Assembly (NCBI RefSeq): GCF_050942215.1
Contig: NZ_CP192056.1
Location: 868,001 to 932,000, forward strand
Length of the DNA stretch: 64,000 bases
From: Sphaerimonospora sp050942215
GTDB taxonomy: Bacteria; Actinomycetota; Actinomycetes; Streptosporangiales; Streptosporangiaceae
Direction of reading: 5' to 3'
The notes under the pieces were generated by a model. The model made no database searches. It was not told the origin of the DNA and worked only from the letters and a program-made list of their open reading frames with translations. The position numbers and the translations under genes were made by a program. The stretch's first letter is position 1. Each line of letters opens with the position of its first letter. This document shows, in pieces, positions 26,533 to 34,246 of this stretch.

Positions 26533-28458
26533 ATGGATACGGAGCGTGATGGAAGGGTCGACGTCAGCATCGTGGTGCCGACGTACAACTGCCGCGCGCA
26601 CCTCGACGACTGCCTGACGTCCCTCCTCGTGCAGCGCGTCAGCAAAGAGATCATCGTCGTGGACGACGGCTCCCGTGACGGCACGCCCCGGCTCCTCGAC
26701 CTCTACGCGACACACCATCCCCGCCTGATCACCGTGATCCATCAGCGGCACACCGGCCTGCGCGGCCGGCTGCGCAATGTGGGGCTCGCGGCGGCGACCG
26801 GGCGGTATGTCCTCTTCTGCGATCCAGCGGACCGGCTCGGTACGGAAGCACTGCGGCGGATGGTCGCCATGGCCGATCGGAACGGCTCCGACATCGTGCT
26901 CGGGAAGAGCGCCGGCCGCGGCCGGGCCGTTCCCCGCCCGCCTGCGGCGCTCTACCGTGAGAACGTCGAGCGAGCGGCCTTATGTGGCAGCGCCGTCTAC
27001 GACGATCTCTCCTGTGCCAAGCTGTTCCGCCGATCGCTGCTCGAGCGGCACGGCATCCGCTTCGACGAGACGCTCCGCCTCGGTGCGGACGCGGGGGCGG
27101 AAGCGGGGGTGGACTCGGGGGTGGATTCCGATACGGACGCGGCCCTGGACATGGTCTTCTCCGTGCATGCCTACTGCCATGCCCGAGTGATCTCGGTGGT
27201 CGCCGACCACGACTGTTATCACCAGCATCCCCATGCCGTCCGCTCCGATCTCCAGATCTCGGATCCGGATCAGGACGGCCTCGACGCAGCGCCGGGGCAC
27301 CTGAAGTCGCCGCCGGCCGGCCCGGAACCGCTCACCTGGCTGCGCGTGGTCCGCACGCCGATCGAGCTGATGGCGCGGCATGTCCCGCCGGGGCCGCTGC
27401 GCGATCACCTGCTGCTGCGTCATTTCCGGCTGGACGTCTTCGCCCAGCTCGGCGCGCCGTTCCTGGCGGCCGGCGAGGCCGAGCGCGAGAAGATCGCGCA
27501 TGAGGTGGCGGGCATCTGCGCCGACTGGCTGACCGAGGGGGTGCGGGACCGGCTGGACGGCATCGACCGTGCCCGGATCGGGGCGCTGCACGATCCGGAA
27601 CGGCTCGTACGGCTCGCGCGGGTGGAGACGGCACTCCTGCGGCACCGCCTGACCGGCGTCGAGTGGTATGGCGGCCGACTGGTGATCTCCGGACACATCT
27701 CGCTCGCCGGTCTGGACGGGCGGCCCGGGGTCGTGCTGCGTGAGCGTACCTCGCTCGAGGAGCGGCGGCCCCCGGTCACGCGGGTGGCCGACCTGTTCAG
27801 TGCCGTGATCGAGGCGACCTCGCTCCCCGCCGGCGTGTGGGACGTGTATGCGGCCGTGGAGTGCGAGGGCGCGTGCAGGTCGGTCAGGCTCGGCCGCAGG
27901 CGGACCGCCGACCTGTGCGTTCCCGGTCCCCGGTTCGCCGACGGCGTCGTGGTCGTGCCGTTCCTCACCCGGGCGCACGGCCATCTCAGTCTCGACGTCG
28001 GCGGCCACGTCGTCAGGGTTCCCGGCTCGGTACGGCTCACGCGCACCCGATGGGTGGGCAGACGCCTGCGGATCGAGGGCAGCGTGCACATCGGCAAGGC
28101 GCCGGGAGCGGCGGCGGCACGACGGCTCGTCTGGCGCGAGCGGGCATCGGGCCTGGAACGCCGAACGGTGGTGCGGGCGATCGGGCCGCAGAAGTTCGCG
28201 GCGGAGACGGGCCGCCTCCGCGCCGGGATCTGGGACGCCCATCTGGAGCTCGACGTGGGTGGCCCGCCCGCGAGGTTCCCGGTGAAGGTGGTCGGCGGGC
28301 CGGAGACGCTGGAACGACCGCTGCGCTGGTGGTACGGCCCGGCGCAGTGGACGGCCAGGCCGTACGCCACGGCGGTCAACCGACGTCTCAGCGTCGCGGT
28401 GCGCGTGGCCACCCCGCTCACGCTGCTCCGGCGGGCGCTCCGCCGCTTCCACCTCTGA
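26533..28458 (+). CDS. Family 2 glycosyltransferase with C-terminal beta domains
   Basis: 641-aa protein. GT-A domain: VSIVVPTYN (residues 11-19), IIVVDDGSRDGT (40-51), GLAAATGRYVLFCDPADRL. The metal/sugar-phosphate motif is DPAD (97-100) where most relatives have DxDD. An acidic duplicated insert (GADAGAEAGVDSGVDSDTDA, around residue 185-205) is unusual. The C-terminal third has two or three repeated beta units (VWYGGRLVISGHI-, RWVGRRLRIEGSV-like) similar to domains after teichoic-acid and capsule glycosyltransferases. Likely makes a cell-wall or surface glycopolymer. Substrate unknown; no other glycan genes adjoin. Confidence 0.82.
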   Translation: MDTERDGRVDVSIVVPTYNCRAHLDDCLTSLLVQRVSKEIIVVDDGSRDGTPRLLDLYATHHPRLITVIHQRHTGLRGRLRNVGLAAATGRYVLFCDPADRLGTEALRRMVAMADRNGSDIVLGKSAGRGRAVPRPPAALYRENVERAALCGSAVYDDLSCAKLFRRSLLERHGIRFDETLRLGADAGAEAGVDSGVDSDTDAALDMVFSVHAYCHARVISVVADHDCYHQHPHAVRSDLQISDPDQDGLDAAPGHLKSPPAGPEPLTWLRVVRTPIELMARHVPPGPLRDHLLLRHFRLDVFAQLGAPFLAAGEAEREKIAHEVAGICADWLTEGVRDRLDGIDRARIGALHDPERLVRLARVETALLRHRLTGVEWYGGRLVISGHISLAGLDGRPGVVLRERTSLEERRPPVTRVADLFSAVIEATSLPAGVWDVYAAVECEGACRSVRLGRRRTADLCVPGPRFADGVVVVPFLTRAHGHLSLDVGGHVVRVPGSVRLTRTRWVGRRLRIEGSVHIGKAPGAAAARRLVWRERASGLERRTVVRAIGPQKFAAETGRLRAGIWDAHLELDVGGPPARFPVKVVGGPETLERPLRWWYGPAQWTARPYATAVNRRLSVAVRVATPLTLLRRALRRFHL

Positions 28459-28506
28459 ACGTCGAAGCCCGCCAACCCCCCGCCCCCACCCCCCCGCCCC
28501 CCGCAC

Positions 28507-28746
28507 GTGATCTTGCGAATGCTCGCACTTCGAGCCGTGACCAGGGATTTCATGTTCGTGATCTTGCAGTTTCTCGCTCACCTATCCCCTGAGCAGCGAA
28601 AACACCTTCCGTGATCTTGCACTTACGATTGCAAGATCAGCGCTCATATAAGCGCAGCTCGGGCGGTCGATCTGCACGTATCTGCAAGATCACTGAATCG
28701 ATATGCCCAGGTCGGCGGTATGTCGTGCGAGAAACTGCAAGATCAC
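28507..28746. repeat. Inverted array of 53-bp repeats (locus A)
   Basis: Six copies of a 10-bp core GTGATCTTGC. Three are forward (starting 28507, 28558, 28611; steps 51 and 53). Three are inverted (core starts read on the minus strand at 28746, 28693, 28640; steps 53 and 53; the 28640 copy begins C instead of G). The central pair forms a hairpin (arms 28612-28621 and 28630-28639). A 20-bp exact inverted match links 28558-28577 with 28727-28746. A C-rich tract (about 28475-28502) adjoins on the left. A related direct array is at 41296. Confidence 0.85.
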
Positions 28747-28772
28747 GGGGGGAGGTTGTGGGGGATTGGGGA

Positions 28773-28797
28773 GTAGTTGCAAGTCATTTGCAACTAC
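28773..28797 (+). promoter_or_regulatory. Nur-like (Fur-family, nickel) operator before cbiM
   Basis: Perfect 10-bp inverted repeat with 5-base spacer (28773-28782 and 28788-28797). Its core is TTGCAA-N5-TTGCAA, the consensus of the Streptomyces nickel-uptake regulator Nur. It lies 53 bases upstream of the cbiM start. This suggests the transporter is repressed when nickel is ample. Confidence 0.8.
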
Positions 28798-28849
28798 AAT
28801 TCAATGTCTTACAGTTGGCAGATAGCACCCACCATTGAGGGGGTTCGCC

Positions 28850-29899
28850 GTGCACGTGCCCGATGGATTCTTCGATCTGGCCGTATCGGTCGGTGCCGGG
28901 GCCGTCGCCGTGGCCGGAATGGCCGTCTGCCTGCGCGGCGCCCGACGTGAGCTGGACGACCGGACCGCACCGATGGCCGGTCTGGTGGCGGCGTTCATCT
29001 TCGCGGTGCAGATGCTCAACTTCCCCGTGGCCGCCGGGACCAGCGGTCACCTGCTCGGCGGGGCGCTGGCGGCGATACTCGTCGGGCCGTACACCGCGGT
29101 CTTATGCGTGTCCGTGGTGCTGCTCGTCCAGGGATTCTTCTTCGCCGACGGCGGCCTGACCGCGCTGGGCGTCAACATCACACTCATGGCGATGGTGACG
29201 GCGGTCGTCGGCTGGGGTGTCTTCCGGCTGATCACGCGGGGCGCGCCCGGCAGTCGCGCCGTCATCGTGGCCGCGTCGTTCGTGGCCGCTCTGGTGTCCG
29301 TGCCGGCCGCGGCGCTCGTGTTCACGCTGCTGTTCTGGATCGGCGGCACCGCGCCCATCGACGTCGCGTCGGTGGCGGCCGCGATGGGCGGCGTGCACGT
29401 GCTGATCGGGATCGGGGAGGGGCTGATCACCGCGGTCACCGTGAGCAGCGTGCTGGCGGTCCGGCCCGACCTGGTGTACGGCGCACGCGGCCTCGCCAAG
29501 CGCCTGGTGCTGCGTACGGCCGAGGGCACCGAGGCCCCGCTCGTAGCGGCTCCGGCCACCGGAGAGGCTCCGGTCGGTCGCATCCGTCCGCTGCTCATCG
29601 GCGGCGGCCTCGTCGCGATCCTGCTCGCCGGCGTGGTGTCCTTCTACGCCTCCGCCTCTCCCGACGGCCTGGAGAAGGTCGCCGCTGACAAGGGGCTGAA
29701 CGCGCACGAGGAGGAGCACCGCCTGAGCGACGCGCCGCTGGCCGACTACGGGGTCAAGGGCATCGAGGACGAGCGGATCTCCGTCGGCCTCGCCGGGGTG
29801 GTCGGCGTCGGTATCACCGTTCTCGCCGGCGGCGCGGTCTTCTACACCGTACGGCGCCGCCGCAGGAACGGGGCCGCCGTGATCGTGGTACGTCAGTGA
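28850..29899 (+). CDS. cbiM: ECF transporter S component CbiM/NikM with PDGLE domain
   Basis: 349-aa metal-binding membrane subunit of an energy-coupling-factor Ni2+/Co2+ importer. It begins MHVPDGFFD; the N-terminal Met-His and a later His (in TSGHLLGG) are the metal ligands in CbiM/NikM, so GTG 28850 (with GAGGGGG upstream) is the true start, not an upstream frame. The C-terminal ~100 residues are a fused PDGLE (CbiN-like/NikN) domain with SPDGLEKVAADKGL. It is followed with overlap by cbiQ and cbiO. A Nur-like box upstream favours nickel as substrate. Confidence 0.92.
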   Translation: MHVPDGFFDLAVSVGAGAVAVAGMAVCLRGARRELDDRTAPMAGLVAAFIFAVQMLNFPVAAGTSGHLLGGALAAILVGPYTAVLCVSVVLLVQGFFFADGGLTALGVNITLMAMVTAVVGWGVFRLITRGAPGSRAVIVAASFVAALVSVPAAALVFTLLFWIGGTAPIDVASVAAAMGGVHVLIGIGEGLITAVTVSSVLAVRPDLVYGARGLAKRLVLRTAEGTEAPLVAAPATGEAPVGRIRPLLIGGGLVAILLAGVVSFYASASPDGLEKVAADKGLNAHEEEHRLSDAPLADYGVKGIEDERISVGLAGVVGVGITVLAGGAVFYTVRRRRRNGAAVIVVRQ

Positions 29900-30660
29900 G
29901 CGCCGGGCATCACCACCGGCTCTATCGGCCGGGGGACACTTCCATCCACCTGCTGCCGCCGCAGTGCAAGCTGGTGGCGGTGGCGGCGTTCGCGGTGGCC
30001 GTGGTCGCGACGCCGCGCGAGCGCCTGTGGGCCTTCGCGGTCTACGCGCTGCTGCTGGCGGTCGTGGCGGTGGTGGCGCGGGTGCCGGCCGGGTTCATCC
30101 TGCGCCGCATGGTCGTCGAGGTGCCGTTCGTGCTGTTCGCCGTGGCGATTCCGATCATCGGCACGGGTGAGCGGACCGAGGTGCTGGGGATGTCGCTCAG
30201 CGTTCCGGGTATGTGGGCGGCGTGGAACATCCTGGCCAAGGCGAGCCTCGGCGTGGTCGCCTCGATCCTGCTGGCGGCGACCACCGAGCCCCGGGCGATG
30301 CTCCTGGGCGCGGAGCGGCTCCGCCTGCCGCCGCTCCTCGTGCAGATCGCGGCGTTCATGCTGCGCTACATGGACGTGATCCTCGACCAGATGCGCCGGA
30401 TGCGGATCGCCCGGGAGTCGAGGGGTTTCGTGGCGAGGGACCTACGTCAGGCCCCGGTGCTCGCCAGATCGGCGGGTGCGCTGTTCATCAGGTCGTACGA
30501 GCAGGGGGAGCGGGTGCATCTCGCCATGCTGAGCCGGGGCTACACCGGGGAAATGCCAATAATTCGGGACTTGTCGGCGTCCGCACGGGACTGGGGTCTG
30601 GCCGCCATGTTGCCCTGCCTCGCCGCGGTGACGGCCGTGCTCTCCTGGAGTCTCGCGTGA
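29896..30660 (+). CDS. cbiQ: ECF transporter T component CbiQ
   Basis: 254-aa transmembrane coupling protein of the metal ECF transporter. N-terminal HLLPPQCKLVAVAAFAVAVV, about five to six helices, and the two coupling-helix motifs with A-R-G type signature: RIARESRGF and LAMLSRGYTGEMP (the second as SRG). Its GTG overlaps the cbiM stop (GTGA), and the cbiO GTG overlaps its own stop, so all three are translationally coupled. Confidence 0.92.
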   Translation: MSAGHHHRLYRPGDTSIHLLPPQCKLVAVAAFAVAVVATPRERLWAFAVYALLLAVVAVVARVPAGFILRRMVVEVPFVLFAVAIPIIGTGERTEVLGMSLSVPGMWAAWNILAKASLGVVASILLAATTEPRAMLLGAERLRLPPLLVQIAAFMLRYMDVILDQMRRMRIARESRGFVARDLRQAPVLARSAGALFIRSYEQGERVHLAMLSRGYTGEMPIIRDLSASARDWGLAAMLPCLAAVTAVLSWSLA

Positions 30661-31415
30661 CGGGGACGGGTGTGCCGCCGTCGCTGCGGGTCAGCCGGGT
30701 GGCGTACGCGTACCCGGACGGCACGCAGGCGCTGTTCGGCGTGGACCTGACGATCCGGCGAGGAGAGCGGGTGGCGCTGCTCGGCCCTAACGGCGCGGGG
30801 AAGACCACGCTGGTCATGCACCTCAACGGCATCCTGACCGCCGGGCACGGCACGGTCGAGGTGGCCGGGCTGCCGGTGCGCGGGGACACGCTCCTCGAGA
30901 TCCGCCGCCGGGTCGGCCTGGTCTTCCAGGATCCCGACGACCAGCTCTTCATGCCGACGGTCCGAGACGACGTCGCGTTCGGCCCGGCCAACCTCGGGGT
31001 GCGGGGCGACGAGCTCGACCGGCGGGTGCGGGACGCGCTGGCCAGGGTCGGCATGCTGGACGTGATCGACCGGCCGCCGCACCATCTGTCGTTCGGGCAG
31101 CGGCGGCGGGTGGCGGTCGCGACCGTGCTGGCGATGGAGCCGGAGATCCTCGTGCTCGACGAGCCCTCCTCCAACCTCGATCCCGCCTCGCGCCGCGAGC
31201 TGGCCGACATCCTGAAAAATCTGGATGTGACGGTGCTGATGGTCACGCACGATCTTCCGTACGCGCTGGAACTGTGCGAGCGCTCGCTGATCCTCTCCGA
31301 CGGCGTGATCACCGCGGACGGACCGACGCGTTCGCTGCTCGCCGACGCCGATCTGCTCGCCGCTCACCGGCTGGAACTGCCGTACGGCTTCGCCGTCCCC
31401 GCTCTTCAGCAGTGA
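30657..31415 (+). CDS. cbiO: ECF transporter ATPase CbiO
   Basis: 252-aa ATP-binding subunit. Walker A GPNGAGKTTLVMHL, Q-loop VFQDPDDQLFMPTV (the DPDDQ form is typical of ECF/CbiO ATPases), signature LSFGQRRRVAVA, Walker B ILVLDEPSSNLDP, H-loop MVTHDLPYA. The start is the GTG overlapping the cbiQ stop; longer in-frame sequence upstream lies inside cbiQ. Completes the CbiM-Q-O importer. Confidence 0.95.
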   Translation: MTGTGVPPSLRVSRVAYAYPDGTQALFGVDLTIRRGERVALLGPNGAGKTTLVMHLNGILTAGHGTVEVAGLPVRGDTLLEIRRRVGLVFQDPDDQLFMPTVRDDVAFGPANLGVRGDELDRRVRDALARVGMLDVIDRPPHHLSFGQRRRVAVATVLAMEPEILVLDEPSSNLDPASRRELADILKNLDVTVLMVTHDLPYALELCERSLILSDGVITADGPTRSLLADADLLAAHRLELPYGFAVPALQQ

Positions 31416-31452
31416 TCGCCCAGTAAAGTGGGCCTCGTTGGGAGGTGGGATG

Positions 31453-31800
31453 ATGAAGCTGCGGCTCGCGCGCCGTTCGCTCCCCGATGCCGTCGTCGTG
31501 GTGGCGGTGGAGGGGGAGCTGGATCTTTTCACCGCCCCGTTCCTGCGCGACGAGGTGCGCGACGCCATCCAGAAGGACGGCCCGACGCTCGTCCTCGACC
31601 TCACCGATCTGTCGTTCATGGACTCGAGCGGGCTCAGCGTGCTGATCGAGGCGTGGCGGCTGGCCACCAGCGAGGGCGGCATCGTCTCCCTCGCAGCGCC
31701 GCAGCCACCCGTGGCCCGAATATTGCGCACGACTGGTCTCGATCGGCGCATAAAGGTATATCCGGACGTTGAGACCGCGATTTTGCCCGACCCTGAGTAG
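31453..31800 (+). CDS. STAS-domain anti-sigma factor antagonist
   Basis: 115-aa single-domain SpoIIAA/RsbV-like protein. The beta-strand VVVAVEGELDLFTAPFLRDEV and the phosphorylation loop LSFMDSSGLSVLIEA are present; the second Ser in DSSG is the expected regulatory phosphoserine. Such proteins free sigma factors by binding anti-sigma kinases. GGAGG precedes two adjacent ATG codons (31450 and 31453); the second has the better spacing. No kinase adjoins, but a SpoIIE phosphatase with kinase domain lies 7 kb away at 38762 and could act on it. Confidence 0.88.
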   Translation: MKLRLARRSLPDAVVVVAVEGELDLFTAPFLRDEVRDAIQKDGPTLVLDLTDLSFMDSSGLSVLIEAWRLATSEGGIVSLAAPQPPVARILRTTGLDRRIKVYPDVETAILPDPE

Positions 31801-31833
31801 AACTTCATTCGGTCGCCGCGTTAAGGTCCGGCT

Positions 31834-32613
31834 ATGGATCTGAACGGAGCATCAGCAATCGTCTCAGGTGGTGCGAGCGGCCTCGGCGAGGCCACGGCAC
31901 GCGAGCTGGCGGGGGCCGGCGCGACGGTGGTGATCGCGGACCTGAACGCGGAGCGCGGCAAGGCGATCGCCGACGAGATCGGCGGTGTGTTCGCGCAGAC
32001 GGACGTGTCCGACGAGGCGTCCGTGCAGGCGGCCGTGGAGGCGGCGGTCGCCACCGGCAAGCCGCTGCGCGCCGTGATCAGCAGCGCGGGCATCGGCTGG
32101 GCGCAGCGGACCGTCAACCGCGACGGTTCGCCGCACGATCTCGCGTCGTACCGCAAGGTCCTCGACATCAACCTCATCGGCACCTTCAACCTCATGCGCA
32201 TCGGCGCAGCGGCCATGGCCGGGACCGAGCCGGTCGACGCCGACGGCGCGCGCGGCGTGGTCATCAACACCGCCTCGGTCGCCGGCATCGAGGGCCAGAC
32301 CGGTCAGGTGGCGTACTCGGCCTCGAAGGGCGGCATCATCGGCATGACGCTGCCGGCCGCACGCGATCTCGCGGCCATCGGGGTGCGCGTGCTGACCATC
32401 GCGCCCGGCATCATCGACACCCCGATCTACGGCAAGATCGGGGACAAGAACGCCGATGACTTCAAGGCGAAACTCATCGCCCCGGTGGTGTTCCCCAAGC
32501 GGCTGGGCCGCGCCTCCGAATTCGCCCACCTGGTCCGCTCGCTGATCGAGAACGACTACATGAACGGCGAGGTCATCCGCTTCGACGGCGGCATCCGATT
32601 CCAGCCGAAGTGA
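31834..32613 (+). CDS. SDR family 3-hydroxyacyl-CoA dehydrogenase-like oxidoreductase
   Basis: 259-aa short-chain dehydrogenase. NAD-binding VSGGASGLGEATAREL (TGxxxGxG class), adenine-site DLNAERG, the SSAGIG strand, and catalytic Ser (INTASVAGIEGQTGQ) with YSASK (Tyr and Lys). Close in layout to type II 3-hydroxyacyl-CoA dehydrogenases (HSD10-like). The enoyl-CoA hydratase gene follows 36 bases on, so both likely serve acyl-CoA beta-oxidation. Confidence 0.9.
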   Translation: MDLNGASAIVSGGASGLGEATARELAGAGATVVIADLNAERGKAIADEIGGVFAQTDVSDEASVQAAVEAAVATGKPLRAVISSAGIGWAQRTVNRDGSPHDLASYRKVLDINLIGTFNLMRIGAAAMAGTEPVDADGARGVVINTASVAGIEGQTGQVAYSASKGGIIGMTLPAARDLAAIGVRVLTIAPGIIDTPIYGKIGDKNADDFKAKLIAPVVFPKRLGRASEFAHLVRSLIENDYMNGEVIRFDGGIRFQPK

Positions 32614-32649
32614 GCCCACCCGACTCAAACGCCATCGGCGGAGGTGCGC

Positions 32650-33414
32650 ATGTCCGATGAGGTTCTCGTAACGGTCGACGACGGGGTGGCCGTCATCACC
32701 ATCAACCGGCCCAGGGCCAAGAACGCGATCAACGGGGCTGTGGCGCGCGGGATCGCCGCCGCCCTCGACGAACTGGACGAGCGCAAGGACGTGACCGCGA
32801 TCGTCATCACCGGGGCGGGCGGCACGTTCTGCGCGGGGATGGACCTGAAGGGATTCCTCGGCGGCGACTTCCCGGTCGTCGAGGGGCGCGGGTTCGGCGG
32901 GATCACCGAGAGCCCGCCGCGCAAGCCGCTCGTCGCTGCCGTCGAGGGGTACGCTCTCGCCGGTGGTTTCGAGATCGCACTCTCCTGCGACGTCATCGTC
33001 GCATCGCAGGAGGCGAAGTTCGGCCTGCCCGAGCCCAAGCGCGGCCTGGTCGCCGCCGCCGGCGGGATCATGCGGCTGCCGCGCCGGATTCCGTACCACG
33101 TGGCGATGGAGATCGCGCTCACCGGCGATCACTACCCCGCGGCCCGGCTCTACGAGCTGGGGCTGGTCAACCGCGTCACCCCGGCGGGCGAGGCGCTGGC
33201 AGGGGCGCTCGAGCTGGCCCGCAAGATCGCGGCCAACGCGCCGCTGGCCCTCGCCGCGACCAAGCGGATCGTCGTCGAGTCGGCCGACTGGTCGCGGGAG
33301 GAGATGTTCGCGAGGCAGAACGAGATCACCGGTCCCGTCTTCGCGTCGAAGGACGCGATGGAGGGCGCCGCGGCCTTCGCCGAGAAGCGCGCCCCCGACT
33401 GGTCGGGGGAGTAG
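32650..33414 (+). CDS. Enoyl-CoA hydratase/isomerase (crotonase) family
   Basis: 254-aa crotonase. Typical VITINRPRAKNAING start, first oxyanion-hole stretch GTFCAGMDLKGF, second loop VEGYALAGGFEIALSCDVIVA and the FGLPEPKRGLVAAAGG segment. The catalytic Glu of true hydratases, expected in the second loop region, appears as PEPKRG. Start ATG 32650, after GGCGGAGG; a GTG two codons earlier is possible. Pairs with the SDR gene upstream. Substrate not determinable. Confidence 0.9.
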   Translation: MSDEVLVTVDDGVAVITINRPRAKNAINGAVARGIAAALDELDERKDVTAIVITGAGGTFCAGMDLKGFLGGDFPVVEGRGFGGITESPPRKPLVAAVEGYALAGGFEIALSCDVIVASQEAKFGLPEPKRGLVAAAGGIMRLPRRIPYHVAMEIALTGDHYPAARLYELGLVNRVTPAGEALAGALELARKIAANAPLALAATKRIVVESADWSREEMFARQNEITGPVFASKDAMEGAAAFAEKRAPDWSGE

Positions 33415-33516
33415 CTCCCGATCCTGCGATCCCGGCGCGGTTCCCGACTCGTGCTCACGACGTACGCGCCGGGATCGTCGCACCCGTTCCGGCGCGTCAC
33501 TGCGTACGGTAAAGGC

Positions 33517-34140
33517 ATGAGTGATTCCGGACCGGGTCTTCCCCCGGCGGGCCGGCCGAAGGGTGGCCGCGTTCTCGGCTTCGTGAGCGAGGCGCTGGGC
33601 AGCGCGGTCTTGATGATCGCCCTCGTGTCCGCCATGTGGCTGATCGAGTTCTTGGACTACTTCGGCGGCATGGGGCTGGACCACTACGGCATCGTCTCCC
33701 ACGAGGTGGACGGCCTGCCGGGCATCCTGCTCGCCCCGTTCCTGCACGCGGGTTTCGACCATCTCATGGCCAACACGCTGCCGCTGCTCATCCTGGGTTT
33801 CCTGGCCGCTGTCCGGGGGATCGGCAGGTTCCTCGCGGCCAGCCTCGTCATCATCGGAGTCAGCGGGCTGGGCGTCTGGTTCGTCAACGCGCCGCACACG
33901 CTGACCGTGGGCGCCAGCGGCCTGGTCTTCGGCTACTTCGGCTATGTCGTGGCCCGCGGGTTCTTCGACCGCCGGGCTCTCGACATCGTCCTCGGCGTGC
34001 TCGTCGCCGTGCTCTACTACTCGATCCTGTGGGGGGTCCTGCCCACACAGCCCGGCATCTCCTGGCAGGGACACCTGTTCGGCCTCGTCGGCGGCGTCCT
34101 CGCCGCCTGGCTGCTGCGCCGCCGCCCGGCGGCTCTGTGA
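33517..34140 (+). CDS. Rhomboid family intramembrane serine protease
   Basis: 207-aa membrane protease with about six helices. It has the substrate-gate region HAGFDHLMANTLPLLILG (H-x-x-x-N motif), the nucleophile motif VGASGLVFGY (Ser in GxSG) and the catalytic His in WQGHLFGLVGG. Cleaves substrates within the membrane; targets unknown. ATG 33517 chosen; the upstream in-frame sequence lacks initiation signals. Stands alone between the crotonase and serC. Confidence 0.93.
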   Translation: MSDSGPGLPPAGRPKGGRVLGFVSEALGSAVLMIALVSAMWLIEFLDYFGGMGLDHYGIVSHEVDGLPGILLAPFLHAGFDHLMANTLPLLILGFLAAVRGIGRFLAASLVIIGVSGLGVWFVNAPHTLTVGASGLVFGYFGYVVARGFFDRRALDIVLGVLVAVLYYSILWGVLPTQPGISWQGHLFGLVGGVLAAWLLRRRPAAL

Positions 34141-34156
34141 ACCGCCGGGCCGCGCC

Positions 34157-34225
34157 GAGCCGTACGGCACGGCACGTGCTGCAGAGCCGTACGGCACGGG
34201 CATGCCGGGAGCCGAGCCGTACGGC
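34157..34225. repeat. Three short direct repeats GAGCCGTACGGC
   Basis: Copies at 34157-34168, 34184-34195 and 34214-34225 in the gap between the converging rhomboid and serC genes; steps of 27 and 30 bases. The first two extend to GAGCCGTACGGCACGG. Purpose unknown; could be replication slippage. Confidence 0.7.
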
Positions 34226-34246
34226 CTGTGCTGCGGAGGGGGAGGC

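Noticed and set aside
25871..26617. 248-codon plus-strand frame before the glycosyltransferase
   Set aside because: Overlaps the glycosyltransferase start in another frame; Arg/Ser-rich without domain features or ribosome site.
26980..28581. 533-codon minus-strand frame
   Set aside because: Opposite the glycosyltransferase; composition not protein-like.
28507..28746. CRISPR array
   Set aside because: Units are in both orientations, the conserved core is only about 10-20 bp, the rest of each 53-bp unit is variable, and no cas genes are present.
28850..31415. Cobalamin riboswitch control of cbiMQO
   Set aside because: No B12-box-like sequence is seen upstream; the short leader and the Nur-like palindrome explain control better.
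31864..34203. Very long (779-codon) minus-strand frame
   Set aside because: Lies opposite the well-supported SDR, crotonase and rhomboid genes; composition is Arg/Asp/Gly/His-rich, as in GC-driven antisense frames.
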